Below the pieces are notes generated by a model. That model searched no databases. It worked only from the letters and a program-made list of their open reading frames with translations, and was not told where the DNA came from. A stretch of DNA of 64,000 bases, taken from assembly GCA_928722015.1 (NCBI GenBank), contig CAKMWI010000007.1, positions 62,001-126,000 on the forward strand, given 5' to 3'. This document shows positions 26,385 through 34,473 of this stretch, piece after piece. A program made the position numbers and the translations under genes. Each line of letters opens with the position of its first letter. The stretch's first letter is position 1. Source of the DNA: Candidatus Gastranaerophilales bacterium. GTDB lineage: Bacteria > Cyanobacteriota > Vampirovibrionia > Gastranaerophilales > Gastranaerophilaceae.

Positions 26385-26660
26385 TTATCTTGCCTTTCCC
26401 CAAAATGCATCTAATATATGCTGCGCTTCTGCAGACGGCATTCTGTCTTGCAAAATCAAGTATTGTACAGCTATCATTGTGCATTCTGAACAAATATTTA
26501 CTCCAGGTCCCTGTATCATTTTTATTACTTCGGTATTAGGACGTCCGCAGAAACTGCAGTATACTAATTCTTGATTAGTAATATTTTCTTCTCTATGTTG
26601 TTTTTCATCAGTAGTATGCTTTTTTTTAGAGCCAAGGCTGACGACTTTGTCATCTGACAT
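26385..26660 (-). CDS. Stand-alone ClpX-type zinc-binding domain protein
   Basis: 91 residues. A polar N-terminus is followed by a C4 zinc domain with Cys35, Cys38 (YCSFCGRPN) and Cys57, Cys60 (ICSEC), spaced and worded like the ClpX N-terminal zinc domain (C-x2-C ... GP-x-V-x-IC-x-x-C). After that comes a 30-residue helical tail and the protein ends; there is no AAA+ part. ClpX zinc domains dimerise and bind substrates or adaptors such as SspB. ATG 26660 is chosen for its AAGGAG SD, not the upstream in-frame ATG at 26684. It is the first gene of the minus-strand block and has a TACAAT -10. Confidence 0.82.
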   Translation of the reverse strand: MSDDKVVSLGSKKKHTTDEKQHREENITNQELVYCSFCGRPNTEVIKMIQGPGVNICSECTMIAVQYLILQDRMPSAEAQHILDAFWGKAR

Positions 26661-26779
26661 ATAAATTCTCCTTTTTGTACTCATTTATTGTAACTTAAAT
26701 TAATTAAATTTGCCATATTTTTATTATTAAATTATAATTACTTTAACAACAACTTAACATGTTTTAAAGAGGGATTTAT

Positions 26780-27364
26780 ATGAAGAAAGTGCTTTTAATT
26801 GCCAGTATTCTGTTTGTTGCCGTTGCATCTACAGCATGTATAAATAATTTGGCCGTTCAGGATTTAAATAACAAAGCTCAAAATTATATGGAAAAAGGCG
26901 ATTATACTCAAGCAATTGAACGACTTAAGTCAAGTATAGATTTGGATCCGTCAATATTTGAAACACATTATAATCTGGCTGTTGCTTATACAAAATCGGA
27001 CAATTATATTGATGCTGTTGAAGAGTATAAAAAGGCTCTTGAAATAAAACCTGATGTTGCGGATGTTTATTATTCACTTGCTACAGCAGAAAATAATCTT
27101 GCGGTTGATATGGCTCAAGGCAAAGTTCGTATGAATGCGGATGCTTCTTTATATACTCCAAATCCGGAAGAAGTTGATTTTGATAATCCTGAAAAACTTT
27201 CTGATCAGGAAAAACAATTTATTAATGAACTTTATGATTCTGCGGTAACAAATTATCAGAAATATCTTGAATTAAATCCGAATGCACAGGATAGACAAGA
27301 TGTTGAAGCTCAAATTAAGACAATTTCTGAACAAAAAAATCCAGAGAATCAAATAGTGGAATAA
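26780..27364 (+). CDS. TPR-repeat lipoprotein
   Basis: 194 residues. A lipoprotein-like signal is present (hydrophobic 4-17, then STAC with Cys20 as likely lipidated residue), followed by TPR units (AQNYMEKGDYTQAIERLKSS, YNLAVAYTKSDNYIDAVEEY, YYSLATAENNLAVD). A GAGGG SD and a TATAAT upstream support the start. It is directly followed by lgt, the enzyme that lipidates such proteins. Role: protein interactions at the envelope. Confidence 0.8.
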   Translation: MKKVLLIASILFVAVASTACINNLAVQDLNNKAQNYMEKGDYTQAIERLKSSIDLDPSIFETHYNLAVAYTKSDNYIDAVEEYKKALEIKPDVADVYYSLATAENNLAVDMAQGKVRMNADASLYTPNPEEVDFDNPEKLSDQEKQFINELYDSAVTNYQKYLELNPNAQDRQDVEAQIKTISEQKNPENQIVE

Positions 27365-27369
27365 CTTAT

Positions 27370-28170
27370 ATGATTATACCAGCCCCTTGTGATATCGCAT
27401 TTAAATTGTTTGGTATTCCTATTTATTGGTATGGTGTTATGATGGCTTGTGCAATTTTTGTCGCCATGATAGTTGCTAATAAATTATATAATACTTTAAA
27501 TGAGAAACTTAGAAAAGATGTTATTATTGAATTTGCACCGTATATAATTTTATTTGGTATTGTTGGAGCAAGACTATATTTCTGTAGCTTAAATCCTGAT
27601 TACTATTTTTCTCATCCTGTAGAAATTTTAGATATAAGACAAGGTGGCTTATCTATTCATGGAGCAATCATTGGAGGAGTTCTTAGCATGATTTTTATTG
27701 CTAAAAAAGTTAAAATTCCTGTAATGAGTATTATTGATTCAATGTCTTGTGCAACTATTTTGGGCCAGGCAATTGGTCGTTGGGGCAATTATTTTAATTC
27801 TGAAGCGTATGGACTTCCTGTTAGTTCTCAAAAATGGGGGCTTTTTATTCCGGAGACAAAAAGAATTTCTGAATATGCTTCATATAAACTTTTCCATCCA
27901 ACCTTTTTGTATGAAAGTGTATTGGATATATTGGGATTTTTGATTTTATTGGTTGTATATTTCAAATTCGGCAAAAAGTATCGCGGGTTGCCGTTTTTTG
28001 CATATTTGTCAATATATTCAATAATAAGATTTTTTGTTGAGCAAATAAGAATTGACAGTGCATTAAATTTGGGGAGCTTTCCTATTGCTGAAGTTATATC
28101 GATTATATTATTTGTTACTGGAATTTTTGGTATCTGTTTCTGTATTTTTAGAGTTAAATTTAACTCCTAA
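27370..28170 (+). CDS. lgt: Prolipoprotein diacylglyceryl transferase
   Basis: 266-residue inner-membrane enzyme with about seven spans that transfers diacylglycerol from phosphatidylglycerol to the lipobox Cys. Family landmarks are YWYGVMMA at the N-terminus, GARLYFC, GGLSIHGAIIGG near residue 95-107, and GQAIGRWGNYFNSEAYG near 133-149 (the Lgt signature). The start is 5 nt after the TPR lipoprotein stop with only a weak SD, suggesting coupled translation. Confidence 0.95.
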   Translation: MIIPAPCDIAFKLFGIPIYWYGVMMACAIFVAMIVANKLYNTLNEKLRKDVIIEFAPYIILFGIVGARLYFCSLNPDYYFSHPVEILDIRQGGLSIHGAIIGGVLSMIFIAKKVKIPVMSIIDSMSCATILGQAIGRWGNYFNSEAYGLPVSSQKWGLFIPETKRISEYASYKLFHPTFLYESVLDILGFLILLVVYFKFGKKYRGLPFFAYLSIYSIIRFFVEQIRIDSALNLGSFPIAEVISIILFVTGIFGICFCIFRVKFNS

Positions 28171-28239
28171 AACTGATGTATTGTTCTAAAATATAAATTT
28201 ATATAATATTATTAAATGGTTAAAACAGGAGGAAGATAA

Positions 28240-28839
28240 ATGCAAAAATCATGGGCTCCACAACAACGAAGTTGTTGGTATTACAATCCTTTTTTACTGA
28301 TTATTGTGGGAATATTTAGTTTTATTTTTGCCGGTATATTATATATTTTTAATAAACTTGAAGTGTCTTTAGGAGTAATAGGTTGTTATTGCTTTTATAT
28401 ATATTGGGTTTGGGAAGAGCTTAAGCGTTGGGATGTTAATGGTTATAGAGTAATTACTGTGGATACTGGTAATGCATTGTTAGTATTTGATAATAAGTTA
28501 AAAATTCCTTTTAGAGCTGTATCGGAAATGAATTTCAGTGTTTGTTCTCCACCTGAAAGAGTTTGGTGGTTGAGAAGCAGGCATGAGTGGTTCAATAATT
28601 TAAATGAATTTTGTTCTTTTTTAGAGATAAAAACAATGTCTGGCGAACGCATTTCTTTTGCAATTCAAGATAGGCTTCAGGCTCAGGATATTATTAAATA
28701 TTTAAAGTTTTGCGGGTTTAAAATTTATATGACCTCTTTTGATGAAAATGATTTAAGGCGTTCTTGGCTTAGTTATCTTTTTATAATTATTCCTATATTT
28801 TTTGTGTTAGTGGTATTGTTGTTAGGTTTGTTTATGTAA
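28240..28839 (+). CDS. Membrane protein of unknown function (199 aa)
   Basis: Two N-terminal spans (about 18-40 and 44-58), a mainly beta-type central region (about 65-150, possibly PH-like: ITVDTGNALLVFDNKLKIPF, FLEIKTMSGERISFAI) and a C-terminal span (about 172-198). This layout is seen in bacterial PH-domain membrane proteins, but the match is weak. A strong SD (AGGAGG) and a TATAAT near 28200 are seen. Confidence 0.65.
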   Translation: MQKSWAPQQRSCWYYNPFLLIIVGIFSFIFAGILYIFNKLEVSLGVIGCYCFYIYWVWEELKRWDVNGYRVITVDTGNALLVFDNKLKIPFRAVSEMNFSVCSPPERVWWLRSRHEWFNNLNEFCSFLEIKTMSGERISFAIQDRLQAQDIIKYLKFCGFKIYMTSFDENDLRRSWLSYLFIIIPIFFVLVVLLLGLFM

Positions 28840-28943
28840 ATAATATATAAACTTTACATAAATTTATATTTCTCTGATTTTTAGCAATTTGTATATAAAA
28901 AAATATTTTATATATACGTGAAGCTTATGAGGAGATTTTGATT

Positions 28944-29141
28944 ATGCCTGAAATCAGTTTATGTTTATTTGATTTGGAGCAGTTGTTTAAACTTTTTCCA
29001 AAACATGATAAAGAGTTAAGGCGAAAAATTCTTGAATATGAACAAAAAACTCAAGAAAACATGGCTAGAAATCGGTTAAAGTTGTTTTCTGATTTTGGAT
29101 ATGAGAGTGAGTTTGATGAAAAATTTTGTTCATTGAAATAG
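28944..29141 (+). CDS. Small hypothetical protein (65 aa)
   Basis: Soluble, helix-rich, charged protein (for example LFPKHDKELRRKILEYEQKT). ATG 28944 is supported by GAGGAG 9 nt upstream; the in-frame TTG at 28938 is too close to that SD. It is followed by a clear terminator. Family not recognised. Confidence 0.6.
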   Translation: MPEISLCLFDLEQLFKLFPKHDKELRRKILEYEQKTQENMARNRLKLFSDFGYESEFDEKFCSLK

Positions 29142-29156
29142 AATTATTAAAAAAAT

Positions 29157-29182
29157 GACAGGTGGTGAACCTGTCTTTATTT
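29157..29182 (+). terminator. Terminator after the small ORF
   Basis: GACAGGT (29157-29163) and ACCTGTC (29169-29175) with a 5-nt loop, followed by TTTATTTTT. Confidence 0.88.
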
Positions 29183-29216
29183 TTATTAGACTCAATTAAT
29201 AAAAATATCTATATAT

Positions 29217-29762
29217 TTAATGTTTTACATCTGTTTTCATAATATCTCGTAACAGTGCAATAACAGCTCCAATTACTGCACCTGTAATCAGGTAGAAAGA
29301 TGTTGGTCTTATATGTTTTGTTACAAGATTGTAAGCTTCGATACACTGTTTTGCCGTCTTTTTAGCTACTTCAGTAGAATCTTTGCATAATCTTTTAAAT
29401 TCTTCAACCTCGCCTGGATTTTTCTTTTGGAGTGTAGATATTGCGCTGCGAATTTTACCAGTTTTTACATGGTCTCCATCTTTCATTCCATCAAACATCT
29501 TGATAAAAACATCTTCTGCTAATGATTTTTGAGGTTTTTCTTTTAAATCTTTAAGATATTTTTCAGTTTGTGGACCATATTGGGTTTTTTGTTCATTAAT
29601 TTTATTTATAACTTTTATATACTCAGGATTTTCTTTTTCTTGAGGTGTTAGAGGATGATATTTAGCTATTGATCCTGTTATACCTCCAATAAGTGCTCCT
29701 TGTGCCATAGGAACAATACAACTGCGTCTTTTATCATTACTATCTATTGCATTTACTTTCAT
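29217..29762 (-). CDS. Hypothetical protein with terminal membrane segments (181 aa)
   Basis: Unrecognised. There is a Gly-rich weakly hydrophobic stretch near residues 18-33 (MAQGALIGGITGSIA), a Lys/Glu-rich helical middle, and a C-terminal span near 155-172 (YLITGAVIGAVIALLRDI). The layout (membrane patch, charged rod, C-terminal span) resembles the 544-residue protein at 12540-14174, though I see no clear sequence match. SD AAGGA precedes ATG. It lies alone, 177 nt after the WecA/TagO-like gene. Confidence 0.6.
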   Translation of the reverse strand: MKVNAIDSNDKRRSCIVPMAQGALIGGITGSIAKYHPLTPQEKENPEYIKVINKINEQKTQYGPQTEKYLKDLKEKPQKSLAEDVFIKMFDGMKDGDHVKTGKIRSAISTLQKKNPGEVEEFKRLCKDSTEVAKKTAKQCIEAYNLVTKHIRPTSFYLITGAVIGAVIALLRDIMKTDVKH

Positions 29763-29939
29763 TTTAAAAATCCTTCTATCCGGTTTAATAATACATGTCC
29801 TTGGCTAAGTCTGAATAGTTCATCACTTAACTCTTAAAATATGGAAGAACCTGCACTTAAATATTTTAATAAGACTGCAGAAAAAAGCCTACTAAAACTG
29901 AGTAATCAAATTCTTATTTTTACGCATTATAAAATAAAA

Positions 29940-30902
29940 TTATTTTTTTGTCAAGACTCTTATTAAATTTAATAAAAGCATTATTCCCACCAAAGCAAGA
30001 GTGAGGAAAAAGTCATATTTTATGGCGTTATGGCTTGCAAATAAACATGCAAGTCCACCTGCAATTATTGCGACAGAAGTTAAAATACACACTGTTTTTT
30101 TCTGGGAGAAACCTGCATGTAATAGTTTATGGTGGATGTGTTCTGCATCTGCAACAAAAGGTGATTGGCCTTTGCATATCCTTCTTAAGCTTGCATAGGT
30201 AATGTCAATAATAGGTACAGCCAATACTACAAAAGGTAACAAAATAGCAAGTGTTGCAACTTTCATTACCCCTGTAATTGATATTGTTGCAAGTAAGAAT
30301 CCAGAAAATAAAGCTCCACTGTCTCCCATAAATATTTTTGCAGGATTAAAATTAAATGTTAAAAATGCCAGCATTGAACCTGCAAGAATAAAACCTATCA
30401 ATGCGCTAATAGGACTTGGAGGATAGACAGTAATTGCTAAAATTGCAAGAGTTATGGCATTAACTGTTACGACAGAACCTGCAAGTCCGTCAACTCCGTC
30501 TATAAAGTTTAAGGCATTTGAAATACCGACAATCCATAAGAGTGTAATTGGGTATGATAACCATCCTAAATCTAAGCCTCCAAAAAATGGAACACTGTTT
30601 ATTTGAACTCCAAGTAAATATACTATTGTTGCTATAGCTATTTGAATAAATAATTTAAATTTTGCACCTAGGCCATATACATCATCAATCAGACCTAATA
30701 GGAACATTAGAGAACTGCCCAGTAGTATGCCTGACATTAATTTTCCATAAGGATAATAACTCAAAATAACCAAACAAAGGAAAGTCAACATTGTGCTTGC
30801 CCAAATAGCTACTCCGCCTATTCTGGATATTGGTTTGGTATGAATTTTTCTTGCATTAGGAACATCAACAAGTCCTTCCTTTTTCGAAAAATTTATAACC
30901 AT
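29940..30902 (-). CDS. Undecaprenyl-phosphate GlcNAc-1-phosphate transferase (WecA/TagO type)
   Basis: Polytopic membrane enzyme that moves a sugar-1-phosphate onto undecaprenyl phosphate, starting surface glycan synthesis. Landmarks: GLVDVPNARKIHTKPISRIGG, GLIDDVYGL, NALNFIDGVDGLAG, IFMGDSGALFSGF, and the HIHH motif of the WecA/TagO branch (DAEHIHHKLL). The ATG at 30902 truncates the first membrane span. The same frame stays open upstream for 25 codons to an AAGGAG SD (30990-30985) but contains only AUA or AUU as possible start (30977 or 30974), so the true protein is probably about 345 residues. It follows glyA closely. Confidence 0.88.
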   Translation of the reverse strand: MVINFSKKEGLVDVPNARKIHTKPISRIGGVAIWASTMLTFLCLVILSYYPYGKLMSGILLGSSLMFLLGLIDDVYGLGAKFKLFIQIAIATIVYLLGVQINSVPFFGGLDLGWLSYPITLLWIVGISNALNFIDGVDGLAGSVVTVNAITLAILAITVYPPSPISALIGFILAGSMLAFLTFNFNPAKIFMGDSGALFSGFLLATISITGVMKVATLAILLPFVVLAVPIIDITYASLRRICKGQSPFVADAEHIHHKLLHAGFSQKKTVCILTSVAIIAGGLACLFASHNAIKYDFFLTLALVGIMLLLNLIRVLTKK

Positions 30903-30994
30903 AGGAACTAAGAATACCCCAAAAATATAGGCTATAATTGTTCCGATTATTTGTGAGTGTGCTAATTTGATAATTATGGCTTTTCTCCTTAATG

Positions 30995-32233
30995 TTAACT
31001 GTATAATGGGTATTTTTTACATAACTTAAGAGATCTTTCTCTCAAATTAGTTAGTGCAATTTCATTATCTGACGAAAATACTGCAGATGCAATAATTTTT
31101 GCAACTTCAATCATATCATCTTCCTTAAAGCCTCTTGTTGTAACTGCAGGAGTTCCTAATCTAATACCGCTTGTTATGAATGGGCTTTGAGGATCATTAG
31201 GTACAGTATTTTTATTGGCAGTGATTCCTACGCGTTCAAGAACATTTGCCATGTCTTTACCTGTTTTGCCGGTTTTTCTTAAATCAAGTGTCATGAGGTG
31301 ATTTTCTGTCATTCCTCCAACTATATCCATACCTTCATCAAGCAGTCCTTGAGCTAGTGCTTTTGCATTTTTTACGATTTGTTTTGCATATTCTTTGAAT
31401 TCAGGTTTAGAAGCTTCTAATAATGCGACAGCTTTTCCTGCAATAATATGTTCCAAAGGTCCACCTTGCAATCCTGGGAACACTGCTTTATCTATATCTT
31501 TTGCAAATTGTTCTTTACACATAATAATACCGCCTCGAGGTCCTCTCAGTGATTTGTGTGTGGTTGTTGTTACAAAATCACAATATGGTGCTGGAGATGG
31601 ATGGACTCCTGCTGCAACAAGTCCTGCTATATGTGCTATATCTGCCAGCAATAAAGCTCCGCATTCATCTGCTATATCTTTAAACTTTTTGAAATCGATT
31701 ATTTTTGAGTAATTGCTTGCTCCGCAAATTATCAATTTAGGTTTGTGTTCAAGAGCCATTTGTCTGACATTTTCATAATCAATTTCTCCGTCAGCATTAA
31801 TTCCGTAACTTTTTACGTCAAAATACATGCCGGAAAAATTAACGGGTGAGCCGTGTGAAAGGTGGCCTCCATTTGATAAATCCATACTCAAAACTCGGTC
31901 TCCAGGTTTCATTGTAGCCATAAAAACCGCCATATTTGCCTGAGCTCCGCTATGTGGTTGAACATTGGCATGATCCATGTTAAATAACTCGCAAGCTCTT
32001 TTTTGTGCAATTTCTTCAATTACATCAATATGTTCACAGCCGTTGTAATATCTTTTATGAGGTTTTCCCTCTGCGTATTTATTTGTTAATACACTTCCGC
32101 ATGCTTCCATAACCGCTTCAGAGGTACAATTTTCACTTGCTATAAGTTCGATTGTTTCCTGCTGTCTTTGCAGTTCAAGTTCTATTTGTTCAGCTATTTG
32201 TGGATCTGTCTTTTTTATATTTTCTATGTTCAT
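30995..32233 (-). CDS. glyA: Serine hydroxymethyltransferase
   Basis: 412 residues, PLP enzyme converting serine and THF to glycine and methylene-THF. The N-terminal ELQRQQETIELIASENCTS, LSHGSPVNFSGM, and the PLP-lysine region TTTTHKSLRGPRGG (near residue 224-237) are visible. ATG 32233 is supported by GGGAG upstream; the in-frame ATG at 32275 adds 14 atypical residues. The WecA/TagO-like gene follows and probably shares the transcript. Confidence 0.96.
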   Translation of the reverse strand: MNIENIKKTDPQIAEQIELELQRQQETIELIASENCTSEAVMEACGSVLTNKYAEGKPHKRYYNGCEHIDVIEEIAQKRACELFNMDHANVQPHSGAQANMAVFMATMKPGDRVLSMDLSNGGHLSHGSPVNFSGMYFDVKSYGINADGEIDYENVRQMALEHKPKLIICGASNYSKIIDFKKFKDIADECGALLLADIAHIAGLVAAGVHPSPAPYCDFVTTTTHKSLRGPRGGIIMCKEQFAKDIDKAVFPGLQGGPLEHIIAGKAVALLEASKPEFKEYAKQIVKNAKALAQGLLDEGMDIVGGMTENHLMTLDLRKTGKTGKDMANVLERVGITANKNTVPNDPQSPFITSGIRLGTPAVTTRGFKEDDMIEVAKIIASAVFSSDNEIALTNLRERSLKLCKKYPLYS

Positions 32234-32312
32234 ACACTCTCCCTTTTTACATGCAATTATATAATAAGAATACAAATTTTCGCAAGTTTGTTAAAGTGTA
32301 TGTTTTCTTGAT

Positions 32313-32879
32313 TTATTTGGAGTGCTCGAGCTCTTTTATAACAAGATAAGGATTTTTATTCATTTTTATAATATCTTTTGTTTCCGGGTCTATAATACAG
32401 CAGTTTGACAGACAATCTATTATAATATCATAGCTCTTTGAAATTTCTTTAATATCTGATTCCGGTATATTTTTGGTTTTTTCCAGTCCGGCTTGTCTTA
32501 ATGTTTTTTCTAGAAATTTATTTACGTTTCCTACCGCAATGATTTTGTATTCATTTCTTGTTGATTTAGATATTGTTTTTTGTATTTTTCTGTGGAAATA
32601 TTCTGTCTCATCATCTTGACCTTTTATGTACCCATATATGAGAACTTTTTTATTTGATTTATAAATATCAGGGAATAAATCTAATTTATCAATGAGATTA
32701 TTCATGTTTTTTGGGAGATGTTTAACTTCTCTTAGTTCACTGGTATCAAATTCTATTTCATCAACTTCATTAGTTGCGATATTCATTTTAGGTGCTTGTA
32801 CAAATTTGTAATAACATCCTCCTATGATAATTACTGCAACAACCAGGCATATTAGTAGTATACGTATTTTTGTATTCAT
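32313..32879 (-). CDS. Membrane-anchored protein of unknown function (188 aa)
   Basis: One N-terminal span (about 6-27, ILLICLVVAVIIIGGCYYKF) and an extracytoplasmic domain of about 150 residues with alternating strands and helices (VLIYGYIKGQ, YKIIAVGNVNKFLEK, SYDIIIDCLSNC). An AAGGAG SD precedes ATG. A Cys at about residue 22 is inside the hydrophobic stretch and does not make a convincing lipobox. It follows nagZ by 18 nt, so it is probably in the same operon. Confidence 0.65.
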   Translation of the reverse strand: MNTKIRILLICLVVAVIIIGGCYYKFVQAPKMNIATNEVDEIEFDTSELREVKHLPKNMNNLIDKLDLFPDIYKSNKKVLIYGYIKGQDDETEYFHRKIQKTISKSTRNEYKIIAVGNVNKFLEKTLRQAGLEKTKNIPESDIKEISKSYDIIIDCLSNCCIIDPETKDIIKMNKNPYLVIKELEHSK

Positions 32880-32897
32880 TGTAGCATCTCCTTATGT

Positions 32898-33872
32898 TTA
32901 TAGTATTGCATATTTTTGTTTTAGTTTAATAATTTTATCAAAAGATACTTCTATATTATTTTGTAATTCTTTATCATCAATTGCTTTTTTATAAATATTG
33001 GATATTATATCAGATATAGCTTTGTTTGAATATCTATAGATAAACATATTTAATCCTGCACGGATTCCCATTTCACATGCTTTAGTAGAATCAAATGTTG
33101 ATACTCCTTTCATAATCATATCATCAGAAATTATTACCCCTTTGAAATGTAGTTTGTTTCGAAGATATGAAATGGCTGATTTGCTTAGTGAAGTTGGGAT
33201 TTTTTCTTTGTCAAAACATTTGCAATGGAGGTGAGCAATCATAATCATTTCGATACCGTTTTCAATTGCAAATTTGAAAGGTTTTATATGAGATTTTTCC
33301 ATTTCTTCCAGTTCAAGATTAATTTCCGGCAGTGAAAGGTGGCTGTCTGTATTGGCATCACCATGACCCGGAAAATGTTTAATACAAGGAATTATACAAT
33401 TTTTCTTGTATATTCCGGATACAATTTTTTCACCCTGAATAACTTCATCAGGATTTGAAGAAAAAGCTCTTTCTCCAATTATAGGATTGGCAGGGTTTGT
33501 ATTTGTATCTATGCAAGGGGCAAAGTTCAGATTTATTCCGAATGTTTTCAAGTTATTTGCGATATCTTGCGTTTGAGAAATTAGAAATTGTTCTCCTTTT
33601 TCAAACGCATATTTTGCTGATAAATACTTTTTCCCATTGTATAGATTTTCAGTTCTTTCTACCCTGCCTCCTTCTTGATCAATTGACAAAAAGGGTGGGA
33701 TTTTTGAGGATTTGTTTATGTCATCAATAAGTTTTTTAAATTGTTCGGATGTCTGAATATCTTTTGAGAAAAATATAATTCCCCCAAGTCCTTCTTTTAA
33801 TAATGATTTATATTCTTCTCCTTCGGTGCCAAGGATAAACATTTGGTTTAGTTTTTCTTTTAGTTTAATCAT
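32898..33872 (-). CDS. nagZ: Beta-N-acetylhexosaminidase, GH3 (NagZ-like)
   Basis: 324-residue glycoside hydrolase family 3 protein without signal peptide, so likely cytoplasmic muropeptide recycling (removes GlcNAc from GlcNAc-anhydroMurNAc). Landmarks: LSIDQEGGRVERT near residue 60, the catalytic His-Asp loop KHFPGHGDANTDSH near 164-177, and the nucleophile Asp in GVIISDDMIMKGV near 246. It starts 1 nt after the unknown protein at 33874 ends. Confidence 0.9.
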   Translation of the reverse strand: MIKLKEKLNQMFILGTEGEEYKSLLKEGLGGIIFFSKDIQTSEQFKKLIDDINKSSKIPPFLSIDQEGGRVERTENLYNGKKYLSAKYAFEKGEQFLISQTQDIANNLKTFGINLNFAPCIDTNTNPANPIIGERAFSSNPDEVIQGEKIVSGIYKKNCIIPCIKHFPGHGDANTDSHLSLPEINLELEEMEKSHIKPFKFAIENGIEMIMIAHLHCKCFDKEKIPTSLSKSAISYLRNKLHFKGVIISDDMIMKGVSTFDSTKACEMGIRAGLNMFIYRYSNKAISDIISNIYKKAIDDKELQNNIEVSFDKIIKLKQKYAIL

Positions 33873-33873
33873 T

Positions 33874-34473
33874 TTAGCCTTTTATTATTATTTTGAATAC
33901 AGATGTTAAATCAAGTAAGTTTCCTGTTTGAATTACTTCTTGAATTTTTTCATAAATTTTATTCAAGTCATCCTGATTTGGAATCAGCAAATCTTGTGGG
34001 AGATTTAAATCCTTTGTAGTTTTTGTATTTACAAATCCGGAATTGAGTTTTAAGAATTCTTTATATAGGTTAAGAATTTGTATATGAAGCGGATTAATTT
34101 GATAATCTTTTCCAAGGTAATATTTTATATCTTTTTTTAACTGTTCGAAAAAGTTTATTGAATAATCAACCTCTTCAATCGCCTCTTCTTCGTTATATGT
34201 TCCGCCCAAACAAGGGTTCCCTTCTATTTCAATGCTATCCCCCATAGATTTTATATAAACTGCCCATAGTAGACTCCCAAGGCAAAAACCTACGTTATTA
34301 TCTGTCATTTTGATAATTTTTGGATAGAGCATTTTAAATTTCATTTTTCTTTGTCCAAGATTTTTGAAATGATTAATTTCAGAATAAATATACTCTGCAC
34401 TTATTGACAAAATTGTTGTATGCTGTGCAAATCCTGGATCAAAAAGGACAGTTTTAGATGTTGAATTTATCAT
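33874..34473 (-). CDS. Hypothetical protein (199 aa) between hydrolase and nagZ
   Basis: Unrecognised soluble protein without signal or membrane segment. It is a mix of strands and helices, with an acidic centre (EEEAIEEVDYS) and a helical C-terminal half. Its ATG directly abuts the stop of the exported hydrolase upstream (34474) and its stop abuts nagZ, so it is tightly co-translated. No catalytic motif seen. Confidence 0.65.
   Translation of the reverse strand: MINSTSKTVLFDPGFAQHTTILSISAEYIYSEINHFKNLGQRKMKFKMLYPKIIKMTDNNVGFCLGSLLWAVYIKSMGDSIEIEGNPCLGGTYNEEEAIEEVDYSINFFEQLKKDIKYYLGKDYQINPLHIQILNLYKEFLKLNSGFVNTKTTKDLNLPQDLLIPNQDDLNKIYEKIQEVIQTGNLLDLTSVFKIIIKG

Noticed and set aside
31000..32312. 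Glycine riboswitch before glyA
   Set aside because: Only about 80 nt separate glyA from the next gene and no paired aptamer structure could be seen.
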